Of a stretch of 64,000 bases of DNA, positions 1-7,988 are shown one piece after another (within the stretch, counting starts at the first letter, position 1; every line of letters starts with the position of its first letter). A program made the position numbers and the translations under genes. Source of the stretch: Alphaproteobacteria bacterium (GTDB lineage: Bacteria; Pseudomonadota; Alphaproteobacteria; Micropepsales; Micropepsaceae). The DNA lies in NCBI GenBank assembly GCA_017983635.1, contig JAGOBA010000008.1, positions 1 through 64,000 on the forward strand, written 5' to 3'. The notes under the pieces were generated by a model, which was not told the origin of the DNA, searched no databases, and saw nothing but the letters and a program-made list of their open reading frames with translations.

Positions 1-75
1 GCGCAGGTCGGCCAGCGAGTCGAGGACCAGCGCCCGCAGCTGCGGTTTGTGCTCGTGGTACTCGGCGGCGGTCAT
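1..75 (-). CDS. Possible reading frame running off the left edge, unknown product
   Basis: Reading leftward on the minus strand from an ATG at 73-75, the frame is open to the window edge and begins MTAAEYHEHKPQLRALVLD, a plausible protein-like composition. The same frame is also open upstream back to at least 240, where it reads RRKALVRLNGRPYGT just before that ATG, so a true start could lie further right, at a non-ATG codon between 75 and 178. I do not recognise the family. It would be transcribed divergently from the GNAT gene. This could equally be a shadow of non-coding sequence. Confidence 0.2.
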   Translation of the reverse strand, partial: MTAAEYHEHKPQLRALVLDSLADLR

Positions 76-177
76 GGTGCCGTAGGGGCGGCCGTTGAGG
101 CGGACCAAAGCCTTGCGCCGGCGATGCGCTGCGGTAGCGTCGGCGGGTCGAATCGTCAGCAAATCCAAGGCAGTCCA

Positions 178-762
178 ATGACGCTGGGATCCGGAGCCCC
201 CATTCTGCTTGAGTGCGCCGACTTCGTCTTGCGGACGATGACCCTCGACGACGCCGCTCTCGATTGGGGCGGCTGGCTTGCGAACCCGACTACCGCCCGA
301 ATGCTCAATACGAAACCGCGCGCGCTCGACTTGGCGGAGCGGCAAGCCTATGTGCGTTCGTTCGATTCACGGTCCAGCCACCTTGTCGGAATCTGGACCA
401 AAGGCAACGACCGTCTCATCGGGTTTTGGTCGATCTATGTCGACTTCGAGCTTCGGGAATTTCTCTTCAATGTCCTTATCGGAGATGCGAGCGATCGGGC
501 GCTTGGCGCGCAAAAGCAGACGAGCGACGCGATCTATGAGTACTTTTTCGACAAGCTTGGGATGAGCGCTGTTCGCTGCACCGTTGCCGGTCAAAACGAT
601 CAGATGATTGCCTATCTAAGACGACGCCGGTGGAAGCCCGCCGGCGTCACGAGCAGGCCGTCTGCGACCGGCGATCGGCGGGTCGAGATTCATCACTTCA
701 GGCTATCGAGGGAGGATTGGCGCGCACGCTTCGAAGACGGGTGGACCGAGGCGGCGGACTAG
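178..762 (+). CDS. GNAT family N-acetyltransferase
   Basis: A 194-residue protein with the layout of the RimJ/RimL-like GNAT acetyltransferases, which move an acetyl group from acetyl-CoA to an amine on a protein N-terminus or small molecule. An N-terminal segment (LRTMTLDDA) is followed by a central strand ending in LIGFWSIYVD. The C-terminal half carries AVRCTVAGQNDQMIAYLRR, the usual position of the acetyl-CoA-binding helix and the N-x-x-M/S-x-x-x-Y-like motif of this group. The frame is open to 49, but the ATG at 178 is preceded by AAGG eight bases upstream and starts where homology-like sequence begins. The substrate cannot be read from the sequence. It stands alone; the neighbour to the right is convergent. 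Confidence 0.75.
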   Translation: MTLGSGAPILLECADFVLRTMTLDDAALDWGGWLANPTTARMLNTKPRALDLAERQAYVRSFDSRSSHLVGIWTKGNDRLIGFWSIYVDFELREFLFNVLIGDASDRALGAQKQTSDAIYEYFFDKLGMSAVRCTVAGQNDQMIAYLRRRRWKPAGVTSRPSATGDRRVEIHHFRLSREDWRARFEDGWTEAAD

Positions 763-811
763 CCCGCGGACTGAGCGCGCCATGCGCGTGGTGTGCCGGC
801 AAAAGGAAAGA

Positions 812-836
812 GGACGGCGCCACTGGGGCGCCGTCC
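812..836 (-). terminator. Intrinsic terminator of the outer-membrane protein gene
   Basis: A perfect 10-bp stem (GGACGGCGCC against GGCGCCGTCC) with a 5-base loop lies 9 bases beyond the stop codon of the minus-strand gene at 845. Read on the minus strand it is followed by a T-rich stretch (TCTTTCCTTTT), as expected for a Rho-independent terminator. Confidence 0.75.
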
Positions 837-844
837 GGATGTTC

Positions 845-1609
845 TTAGGGATCGATCTTGATCGTAATATTGGCTTGAACCGCATGGTTCTCGTTGTCTT
901 CGGTTGGGATACCGAATTCGCCACCAGACTCTCCGCCACTTGCGAGGAAGGCCGGCAGTTTCGGCCCCTTGAAGAACCGATAGCCCAACCCAACGTCAAC
1001 TCCCGGCGAGACCTCATAATTGAAGCCCGCCCCGAGCTGCCAAGCGAAGCCGTTGCGCTCTTGCTGGTACAGCGCCGACGTCGTGAAGGTGCCGCCCTCG
1101 CCGCCTAGGTCGGTGTCCACAGTGGCCTGAATGGCGCCATCCCGACGGGCGCGAGCCCAACCAACGCCGCCGCCGACATAGGGCCGAACCTTGTTGCCGA
1201 TGTCGATGTCGTACCAAAGGTTGGCGAGGATTGCGAAGTTCGACGTATTCGAATCGACGATGCCCAGACCGGCGCCTTCACCGCCTTCGCCACCTGACCG
1301 GAAGCCCCAGGCGCCGCCGACGTCATTGCGGCGGTAGCTGACTTCCGCCTCTACGCGCAGGCCCTTCGCCCACTTGTCGAGGCTCGTTCCGACCGCACCG
1401 CCAAGCACGAAGCCTGTGTCCGGTTCAAAGATCGTGCTGGAGGCCGTGAACGTCTGGGACAGCTTGCCGGTAAAGAACGACGTGGACGAGTCCGGTTGGA
1501 AGTTCGCGCCGCCGAAGACGCTGAGATAGAGACCGCCCGCTTGAGCTTCTTGTGCCCCCGCGAACAGCGCCAGCGCACTCGACGCCAGCAAAGCCCGTTT
1601 GAATTCCAT
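845..1609 (-). CDS. Outer-membrane beta-barrel protein (porin/OmpA-barrel-like)
   Basis: A 254-residue secreted protein. Residues 1-24 form a signal peptide (MEFKRALLASSALALFAGA, then AQA before a mature start at GGLYLSVFGG). The mature part alternates glycine, aromatic and polar residues in short strands (GGAVGTSL, RPYVGGGVGWARAR, FAWQLGAGFNYEVSPG, VDVGLGYRFFKGPKL). This fits an eight-stranded OMP_b-brl barrel of the kind common in alphaproteobacteria. It ends in IKIDP rather than the usual C-terminal aromatic residue. An AGGAG-like site precedes the ATG at 1609, and a terminator follows the stop. The gene is 46 bases downstream of another minus-strand envelope protein, so the two may share a transcript. 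A specific pore substrate or adhesive role cannot be deduced. Confidence 0.8.
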   Translation of the reverse strand: MEFKRALLASSALALFAGAQEAQAGGLYLSVFGGANFQPDSSTSFFTGKLSQTFTASSTIFEPDTGFVLGGAVGTSLDKWAKGLRVEAEVSYRRNDVGGAWGFRSGGEGGEGAGLGIVDSNTSNFAILANLWYDIDIGNKVRPYVGGGVGWARARRDGAIQATVDTDLGGEGGTFTTSALYQQERNGFAWQLGAGFNYEVSPGVDVGLGYRFFKGPKLPAFLASGGESGGEFGIPTEDNENHAVQANITIKIDP

Positions 1610-1655
1610 TTGTTTCTCCTGATGTCGCTATGCGCTGTTTGGGTTGTCGCTTCGC

Positions 1656-2480
1656 CTAGTCGTTGCCTACGACGCGGTACCAGTTGAAGTCGGGAAGGTT
1701 CGCCGATGCACCATTTCGGTCGGCATCCTGGAATCCGTCGCCACCGAAGTGGAACGTCAGGCCGAAATTGATGGCGTTTTCATCAAGGTCGATCGAACCC
1801 GCGTCGACTGTTCTGCCGCGGTATTCGACAAAGCCCGAGACCGGAATCGACTTGCCGAACCAGTAGTGAGCGCCGATGGACCAGCCCCACTGCGTGACAT
1901 CGGTGTCGAAGACCTCGCCGTCGATGTAGGCGAGATTGGCCGCTATCTTGAGCACTTTGCTGGCGTAGTAGTTGCCGCCCAGCTGAATGAAGCCGGCGTT
2001 CTGCAGCAGCGTGAATCCCTCGGAGTCCATGTAGCCCATCTGCCCAAGCAGCGACCACTGATCGCAAAAATACTGCCCCTCGATCCCCGCCGTGAACACG
2101 GTTTCGCTGAAGAAGAAGTCGTCGCTGACCCGCCCGGTTCCAACGAACACGCCGAGCAAGCCTTGGTTGTCGCGATGGTTGATGTGACCGCCGAGCGCGA
2201 AGTGGCCCGACTTGTCGCCAAAGACCTTATCCATCGAGGCGCGCCCGATGACATCGAGCTGGATGTTCACCGTATCGCTGTAGGGCAGGTTTACGCGACC
2301 TGCCCCGATGATCGCCGGGTAAGATTCGTCAAAGCCCTGGCCGCCGTCGCCGACTTCCAGCCACGTGTGCTCGTAGCCCAGATTCAGGTCACCCATCATT
2401 CCTTTGGCGCTTGCCGGTGCCACTGCGAGCCCGATCGCCACGAGCGACGTTGTCGCCAACGTCAAAGTTCTCAAGTTCAT
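1656..2480 (-). CDS. Predicted outer-membrane protein, barrel-like, function unknown
   Basis: A 274-residue protein with a clear signal peptide (MNLRTLTLATTSLVAIGLA, cleavage after APASA). It is followed by repeated amphipathic strand-like segments such as GDLNLGYEHTWLEV, VNIQLDVIGRASMD, FALGGHINHRDNQG, FIQLGGNYYASKVLKIAANL and GWSIGAHYWFGKSI. The regular 8-12-residue alternation and the absence of internal hydrophobic helices indicate a beta-barrel. The frame is open to 2522, but the ATG at 2480 is preceded by an exact GGAGG and begins the signal peptide, so it is preferred. It lies upstream of, and in the same direction as, the porin-like gene. No enzymatic motif is visible. Confidence 0.7.
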   Translation of the reverse strand: MNLRTLTLATTSLVAIGLAVAPASAKGMMGDLNLGYEHTWLEVGDGGQGFDESYPAIIGAGRVNLPYSDTVNIQLDVIGRASMDKVFGDKSGHFALGGHINHRDNQGLLGVFVGTGRVSDDFFFSETVFTAGIEGQYFCDQWSLLGQMGYMDSEGFTLLQNAGFIQLGGNYYASKVLKIAANLAYIDGEVFDTDVTQWGWSIGAHYWFGKSIPVSGFVEYRGRTVDAGSIDLDENAINFGLTFHFGGDGFQDADRNGASANLPDFNWYRVVGND

Positions 2481-2719
2481 TAGTCCCTCCTGAATATCGC
2501 CGTGGCGCAGAAACCCCCGCACCGTCGTCTGCCTCAGGAAGACACCCCGTGGTTAACGAGCCGTTTACCGGCCGAATCTTTTTGGTTAACCGACGTGCGA
2601 ATATAGGGATTTGCTAATTCGGGAACACGATGGAACGCACCCGAACACCGCAATCTGTGTCGTGCGTGTTTTTCGAGTCACAGGCGGATTGGCGCGAAAT
2701 CAAATTTCGGTGCGCGCCG

Positions 2720-4375
2720 TCAGATAATTGCGCCCGCCGCCATGAGCGCCTCTTTGAGCGGGCCGAAGTGTGGTTCGTAGTTCTTCCAGCGGCCGGCAGA
2801 ACGCTTGTAGACAGGCTGGCGTACCTGCCAAACGCTGGCGGTCAGCACCGTGCGTTTCACATCTTGCGGGCGAAGGCAGGCCTCGTCCCAGGGCAGGCCC
2901 ACGAAGTCGATTAGCTTGCGCGAGACATCTTCCTGGTTCTCGACCAGGTCTTCGTAGTCGATTTCGAGCATGCGGCCCGGCAAGACCTCGCGCCAATGCT
3001 GCATCAAATGCTGGTAGTGGGCGTAGTGATGACCCAGGTCGGCAAGGTCGCGGCTGTAGGCGTGAGCGTCGTTGAAGTTCTGCTGCCAAATTGAAAGGCA
3101 GGTGTCGAAAGGACTGCGTCGGGTGTGAATGATCCGCGCGTTCGGGAACATCAGCGCGATGAAGCCGACTGCTTGGAAGTTGTGAGGCATCTTGTCGGTA
3201 ACGCGGGCGGCGCTGGCATCTTTTGCCTTCACATCGATCGCATCCAGATAACGCTGAGCCAATATCTCAGCGCCGACCCACGTCAGCTGGAGCGGGTTCT
3301 TTTGGGGCCCTTCATCCTTGAACACGAGGCTGCCCATCTGGCGCTCGCAGCGCTTGACGGTCTCCAATTCGCCCGCGGCGTGGACGGCCGGGTGGGCGCC
3401 GATGATGGTCTCGGTCAGCGTCGTGCCGGATCGCGGCATGCCCACGATGAAGACCGGACGCTCACTCTCGAGTCCAAAGGACTTTCGTTCCTCATAGAAT
3501 TTACGCGTGTAAGTGTTTTTGAGGTCGGCGTATGTGCGCTCGAGATCCTTGGCGTCGTACTTGCCCGCGGCCAGCTTGTTGGCGGTATCGAAATACTTGA
3601 AGGCTTCGTCGTATCGGCCGACGTCGTCGTACATTTTCGCGGCGGCGTAATAGAGGCCCCGCAACTCCTTCGCGATGGTGTCTTTCGATGCGATCAGCTT
3701 CTCGACCATGGCGATTTCGGGATCGGTCGCCTTGAACTTTCGAGCGTTGGACAGATTGACGTAGCCGCTCGACGCCCCCGGCGCGGCCGCGATGAGATCA
3801 CGTGCGGCCGCCTCAGACTCTGCCGTTCGGCCGAGACTCAACAGAGCGCGACTGATCCCGCCTTTCGCAGCCTGGCTGTCGGGCTTCAACTTCATCAGCC
3901 GATCGAAGCACTTCAGGGCGCGCTCGCCTTGACCGGTTAGGTTCAGCGTGCGGCCGAGGTTGAGCCAGGCATCGGCCATGTCGGGTTTGATCGCGAGGGC
4001 GCGTTCGAGATGTTCGATCGCGTCTTCGAAGCGCCGGACGAGCGAGAGCGCGTTGCCGTAGTTGTTCAATACCACCGGGTCCTTCGGGCGGGCGGCGACG
4101 GCGCGCTCAAGGAAGTCGAACGCTGCTTCGTGATTGCCCGCTTCCATCGCGAGCACGCCCAAGAGGTTGAGCGCGTCGGGCTGGTTGGGGACCTTCGCGA
4201 GAACGGCACGATAGACCTTCTCCGCTTCTTCGCCGCGTCCCGCCTTGTGGTGTTCGATCCCCGCTTCGAGTTGCTTTTGCAGCTCAAACGGATTGACCGG
4301 ATAGTTCCAGCCGGTGCCGCCTCGTTGCATGGGCATGCCGAGACCGGGGAGACGTGGCTGCGGGGGCTGGGACAT
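2720..4375 (-). CDS. Tetratricopeptide-repeat sulfotransferase
   Basis: A 551-residue two-part protein. Residues ~25-330 are a run of TPR units (for example YRAVLAKVPNQPDALNLLG and LERALAIKPDMADAWLNLG). From about residue 335 there is a PAPS-dependent sulfotransferase domain with the 5'-phosphosulfate loop FIVGMPRSGTTLTE, the 3'-phosphate region IIHTRRSPFDTCLSIW, and a conserved C-terminal lysine/glycine-rich segment (YKRSAGRWKNYEPHF). Such proteins transfer sulfate from PAPS to a protein tyrosine or carbohydrate hydroxyl; the acceptor here is unknown. The frame is open to 4942, but the ATG at 4375 is chosen because the extension overlaps the regulatory region and the small heat-shock gene on the other strand and has no domain character. 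Divergent from hsp20. Confidence 0.85.
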   Translation of the reverse strand: MSQPPQPRLPGLGMPMQRGGTGWNYPVNPFELQKQLEAGIEHHKAGRGEEAEKVYRAVLAKVPNQPDALNLLGVLAMEAGNHEAAFDFLERAVAARPKDPVVLNNYGNALSLVRRFEDAIEHLERALAIKPDMADAWLNLGRTLNLTGQGERALKCFDRLMKLKPDSQAAKGGISRALLSLGRTAESEAAARDLIAAAPGASSGYVNLSNARKFKATDPEIAMVEKLIASKDTIAKELRGLYYAAAKMYDDVGRYDEAFKYFDTANKLAAGKYDAKDLERTYADLKNTYTRKFYEERKSFGLESERPVFIVGMPRSGTTLTETIIGAHPAVHAAGELETVKRCERQMGSLVFKDEGPQKNPLQLTWVGAEILAQRYLDAIDVKAKDASAARVTDKMPHNFQAVGFIALMFPNARIIHTRRSPFDTCLSIWQQNFNDAHAYSRDLADLGHHYAHYQHLMQHWREVLPGRMLEIDYEDLVENQEDVSRKLIDFVGLPWDEACLRPQDVKRTVLTASVWQVRQPVYKRSAGRWKNYEPHFGPLKEALMAAGAII

Positions 4376-4444
4376 CGGAACTCTCTCGAACTGAGTGGCT
4401 TGGAATCGCTGATGTTTACGCTTAGCACGGGCGCCGTTGGCGGG

Positions 4445-4471
4445 CTTGACGGTCGAAAATCCTATCCCCAT
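4445..4471 (+). promoter_or_regulatory. RpoH (sigma-32)-type heat-shock promoter
   Basis: CTTGAC at 4445-4450 is separated by 15 bases from CCCCAT at 4466-4471 (followed by CT), close to the sigma-32 pattern CTTGAA...CCCCATNT. Transcription would begin near 4478, giving a leader of about 105 bases before the hsp20 ATG. That is the length typical of ROSE-controlled leaders. Confidence 0.7.
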
Positions 4472-4524
4472 CTGAAGCTTTGTTCGACGGGTGCCCACCG
4501 GGGCCCGGGACGGACAGGACCTCG

Positions 4525-4576
4525 AAAATCCGGCCCTTTTTGGCGGATTTTCCTTACATCGCTTCAAAAAGGATGG
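4525..4576 (+). promoter_or_regulatory. ROSE-like RNA thermometer in the hsp20 leader
   Basis: Two hairpins can be drawn in the leader. The first (4525-4551) pairs AAAATCC-GCC with GGC-GGATTTT, with G4532 bulged. The second (4557-4575) pairs CATCGCT with AGGATG, leaving the G of TCGCT bulged and a six-base loop. That is exactly the U-Y-G-C-U-opposite-AGGA arrangement that defines the Shine-Dalgarno hairpin of ROSE elements. The sequestered AGGA (4570-4573) is the ribosome-binding site for the ATG at 4583. Melting at high temperature would release it. Confidence 0.75.
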
Positions 4577-4582
4577 ACAGTC

Positions 4583-5056
4583 ATGCGCAGTTTCGATTTT
4601 AGCCCGCTTTATCGCTCGACCGTTGGTTTCGACCGGCTCGCCAATTTGCTTGAGACGGTCAATCAGGTCGACCCGGCGACGCCGAGCTATCCGCCCTACA
4701 ACATCGAGCAGTTGGCCGACAACGACTATCGAATTTCGATGGCGGTTGCGGGCTTCGGCGACCAGGACCTTTCGGTCGAGGTCAAGGAAGGCGTGCTCAC
4801 GATCACCGGCAAGCGCAACGGCGAAGAGCCAAAGTCGCGCTTCCTCTATCAGGGGATCGCCGGGCGCAGCTTCGAGCGGCGCTTCCAGCTTGCCGATCAT
4901 ATGGAAGTTCGCGGAGCGCGGCTTGAGCACGGCTTGCTGCACGTCGACATCGTGCGCGTGATTCCGGAAGAGAAGCGGGCGCGCAAGATCTCGATCTCGG
5001 CGGTAAAGGCCGGCGAGCCGCGGATCGTCGATGCGACGGTCGCCAACGCGGCCTAA
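4583..5056 (+). CDS. Small heat-shock protein Hsp20 (IbpA type)
   Basis: A 157-residue ATP-independent holdase of the alpha-crystallin family. The N-terminus (MRSFDFSPLYRSTVGFDRL) is the signature of the IbpA/HspH class A proteins. The alpha-crystallin domain runs from about residue 38 (YNIEQLADNDYRISMAVAG) to about 128 and includes the conserved L-x-I-x-G strand (GVLTITGKR) and RSFERRFQLAD. Such proteins bind unfolding cytoplasmic proteins and hand them to DnaK/ClpB. The frame extends upstream, but the ATG at 4583 sits seven to nine bases after AGGA and matches the family start. Regulation appears double: a sigma-32-type promoter and a ROSE-like hairpin over its ribosome-binding site. It converges with the Pat-like gene, with 3 bases between stops. 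Confidence 0.95.
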   Translation: MRSFDFSPLYRSTVGFDRLANLLETVNQVDPATPSYPPYNIEQLADNDYRISMAVAGFGDQDLSVEVKEGVLTITGKRNGEEPKSRFLYQGIAGRSFERRFQLADHMEVRGARLEHGLLHVDIVRVIPEEKRARKISISAVKAGEPRIVDATVANAA

Positions 5057-5059
5057 CGA

Positions 5060-7789
5060 CTAAAGTGACGGCGGCGCCGGGATGCTGGTCCCGGTGCCGC
5101 TTTCGTTTTCGAGGTTCAGCGTGACCTCGACGACACCTGGCTCCGGTGAGCCGGTGCGCTCGAAGCCGAGTTTGGCGCACATGCCGAGCATGCGGGCGTT
5201 TTCAGCAAGGACATCGCCGAAGATTTGTTTGGCGCCCGTTGTGCGCGCATAGGCGATGATTTCCTGCATCAAGCGATAGCCGAGACCGGTGCCGATGCGG
5301 TCGCTTCGAACCATGACGGCATATTCGCCGCGCGTGCGATCGGGATCGAGGGCCAGGCGGACGACGCCCACACCTTGCGGCAGTTCGCCGGACTCGTCGA
5401 TGACGGCGAAGGCCATTTCGCGGTCGTAGTCGATTTGCGTTAGCCGCTTGGCCAGGATGTCCGGCAAACGCTGGAGCGTCGAGAAGAAGCGCATGCGCAC
5501 GTCTTCAGGATCGCTGGATGCGATCGTGTCTTGGAGCGGTCCCGCGTCTTCGGGTTTGATCGGGCGCATCAAGTAAGGGCGGCCATTGCGGTCTTCGATC
5601 TGGCGTGCGAGTTCGGCGGGGTAAGGTTTGATCGCAAAGCGGTCAGTGCCGGGGCGCGGTTCCTTTGCGACGCGTATGCGCGCGTCCAGCGCGAGAACGC
5701 CTTGGTCGTTCGCCCAGAGCGGGTTGATGTCGAGTTCCTTCACTTCGGGCAGATCGATCGCGATGTCTTGCAGAGCCAGGATCGCTTTGACGATCGCATT
5801 CATGTCGGACTGCGGGCGGTCGCGGTAGCCTTTGAGCAAGCGGGCGACACGGGTTCGGCCAATCATGTCGTGTGCGAGGATCGCATTGAGCGGCGGGAGT
5901 GCCACCGCTTGGTCGTTCACGACTTCGACGGCGGTACCGCCTTGGCCGAAGAGAATGACCGGGCCGAAGAGCGGATCTTCGGAGAGGCCTAGGATCAGTT
6001 CGTGCGCGCCGGCGCGCGAGGCCATCGGCTGCACGATGAAGCCGTCGATGCGGGCGTCAGGCTGCGCTTCGCCGATGCGCAGCAGCATGGTTGCTGCTGC
6101 GCGCGCGACGGAAGGACCGTCTTTTAGGTTCAACGCAACCGCGCCGATGTCGGATTTGTGCACGATGTCGGTCGAGAGGATTTTGAGCGCGACGGGAAAT
6201 CCCATCGAGACCGCCGTGCGATGCGCTTCTTCGGGCGTTGTCGCGACGCGAAGGTCGACGGTCGGAATACCGTAAGCTTGCAGCACCGTGTTCGCTTCGA
6301 CCGCGGTCAGCCAGTCGCGACCGGCCGCGAGCGCAGCATCGATTGCGGCACGCGCTGGCTTGGTGTTGCGTTCGCTTTCGACGGTTGCAGGCGGGATCTG
6401 CATCAGCATCTCCTGCGCCTGCATGCGGCGGACGAGTTGCATCATGGCCGTGACGGCTTTCTCCGGCGTCGCGTAACCGGGCAATCCGCCCTCATCGAGA
6501 AGCTTGCGCGCACCGGCTACGGCGGCTTCACCGAGCCAGGCGGTGAAGACGGGCTTCGCGTTACCGTTATCGCGTGCGGCACGGACGATGGAGACCACAG
6601 TCTCGGCCGCAGCGGTGGAGTCGGCCACCGCTACCGGACAATTCAAGACTAAGACGGCGTCGGCGTTGTCGTCGGCCATCAGCGCTTCGAGCGCTGCGCG
6701 GTAGCGGTCGGGGCCTGCGTCGCCGATGATGTCAACGGGGTTGGCTTTGCTCCAGCTCACCGGCAGGAGGCGGTTCAGCGTTTCGACGGTGGTCGGCGAG
6801 AGCTGCGCGAGTTTGCCGGCCTCGTCGATCAGATGATCGGTTGCGAGAACGCCGGCGCCGCCACCGTTGGTGAGAATGGCGAGGCGATCACCGGTGACGC
6901 GCTGGTTCGTCGATAGGGCTTCGAGGGCGCCGAAGAGGTCGTCGATCGTCAGCACGCGGATCAAACCCGCGCGGCGGAACGCGGCATCGGCGACGGCGTC
7001 GGAGCCTGCGAGCGCGCCGGTGTGAGAACGGGCGGCACGGGCGCCTTCGGCGTGGCGACCGGACTTGACCACGATCACCGGTTTCACGCGGGCGCAGCGG
7101 CGGGCGGCGGACATGAACTTGCGAGCCTGGGTGACGCTCTCGATGTAGAGCAGCACTGCGTCGGTGCCGGGCTCAGCGGCCAAATAGTCGAGCATGTCGC
7201 CGAAGTCGATGTCGCTCATGCCCCCCATCGAGACGAGGTGCGAAAAGCCGATGCCGCGCGCGATGGCCCAATCGAGCACTGCCGTCAACATCGCGCCCGA
7301 TTGCGTTACGAAAGCGGTACGGCCGGTCGGCGCCATGCAGTGGGCGAAGCTCGCGTTCAGGCCGCCTTTCGGCGCGAGTACGCCGATGCAGTTCGGGCCA
7401 ATGATGCGCAGGGTGTGCGGGCGCGCCGCGTCGAGCATGCGTTGCTGCAATTGACGACCGTCTTCGCCCATCTCCGCAAAGCCTGCGGTCAATACGACAG
7501 CTGCCTTCGTGCCGCGCTTTGCGAGCTCATCGATCAGATCGGGAATCGGCGCCGGGGGCGTTGCGATGACGGCAAGTTCGGGCACGCGCGGCAGGGCTTC
7601 GATATTCGCGTAGAGCGGCCGGCCGTGCAGCTCGCCGCCCGCCGGATTCACGAACATCAATTCACCTTGGAGGCCCGCCTCCGCGAGATTGCGCGCGACG
7701 ACCGCGCCGACGGCGTTCGCCTTCCGGCTGGCGCCGATCAGCGCGACGCTGGCAGGCGCGAAAAGTGACCTCAAATTGCGGACGGACAT
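5060..7789 (-). CDS. Pat-like ADP-forming acyl-CoA synthetase/GNAT acetyltransferase fusion
   Basis: A 909-residue protein with the architecture of bacterial protein lysine acetyltransferase Pat/YfiQ. A CoA-binding Rossmann domain (LFAPASVALIGASRKANAVG, about 8-130) is followed by succinyl-CoA-ligase-like domains (about 145-450, with SHTGALAGSDAVADAAFRRA) and an ATP-grasp domain (about 490-700, with PVALKILSTDIVHKSDIGAV and FGQGGTAVEVV). A C-terminal GNAT domain occupies about 730-890 (YAVMVRSDRIGTGLGYRLMQ). Family members acetylate acetyl-CoA synthetase and other proteins; the synthetase part usually acts as a sensor, although a truly active ADP-forming ligase cannot be excluded. The ATG at 7789 begins MSVRNLRSLF; 24 further codons are open upstream. 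It is flanked by two hsp20 genes on the opposite strand. Confidence 0.85.
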   Translation of the reverse strand: MSVRNLRSLFAPASVALIGASRKANAVGAVVARNLAEAGLQGELMFVNPAGGELHGRPLYANIEALPRVPELAVIATPPAPIPDLIDELAKRGTKAAVVLTAGFAEMGEDGRQLQQRMLDAARPHTLRIIGPNCIGVLAPKGGLNASFAHCMAPTGRTAFVTQSGAMLTAVLDWAIARGIGFSHLVSMGGMSDIDFGDMLDYLAAEPGTDAVLLYIESVTQARKFMSAARRCARVKPVIVVKSGRHAEGARAARSHTGALAGSDAVADAAFRRAGLIRVLTIDDLFGALEALSTNQRVTGDRLAILTNGGGAGVLATDHLIDEAGKLAQLSPTTVETLNRLLPVSWSKANPVDIIGDAGPDRYRAALEALMADDNADAVLVLNCPVAVADSTAAAETVVSIVRAARDNGNAKPVFTAWLGEAAVAGARKLLDEGGLPGYATPEKAVTAMMQLVRRMQAQEMLMQIPPATVESERNTKPARAAIDAALAAGRDWLTAVEANTVLQAYGIPTVDLRVATTPEEAHRTAVSMGFPVALKILSTDIVHKSDIGAVALNLKDGPSVARAAATMLLRIGEAQPDARIDGFIVQPMASRAGAHELILGLSEDPLFGPVILFGQGGTAVEVVNDQAVALPPLNAILAHDMIGRTRVARLLKGYRDRPQSDMNAIVKAILALQDIAIDLPEVKELDINPLWANDQGVLALDARIRVAKEPRPGTDRFAIKPYPAELARQIEDRNGRPYLMRPIKPEDAGPLQDTIASSDPEDVRMRFFSTLQRLPDILAKRLTQIDYDREMAFAVIDESGELPQGVGVVRLALDPDRTRGEYAVMVRSDRIGTGLGYRLMQEIIAYARTTGAKQIFGDVLAENARMLGMCAKLGFERTGSPEPGVVEVTLNLENESGTGTSIPAPPSL

Positions 7790-7866
7790 TTGGTTTCTCG
7801 ATTGAGATTGCCGGCGGCACTTATCGGAAGGCCGCCCGGAGGCATTGTTGATCTGGGTCAAATACC

Positions 7867-7895
7867 CTTGCAGGCAGAGGCATAGCTTCCTATCT
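7867..7895 (+). promoter_or_regulatory. Candidate RpoH-type promoter for the second hsp20
   Basis: CTTGCA at 7867-7872, 16 bases, then CCTATCT at 7889-7895. This resembles the alphaproteobacterial RpoH pattern (CTTGAN, 16-18 bases, CYTATNT). It would give a leader of about 87 bases. Based on motif resemblance only. Confidence 0.5.
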
Positions 7896-7988
7896 CCAGG
7901 TCAAGAGGCCGGCGAGTGTTTTCCAAGCCCTCGCGGTGCTCTTGTCCCGAGAAAAAACCTGACATTTTTGAGACGGAGGCACATTCCC

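Noticed and set aside
4376-4942. N-terminal extension of the TPR-sulfotransferase frame
   Set aside because: It overlaps the hsp20 promoter, leader and coding sequence on the other strand and has no domain character; an ATG at 4375 begins the recognisable protein.
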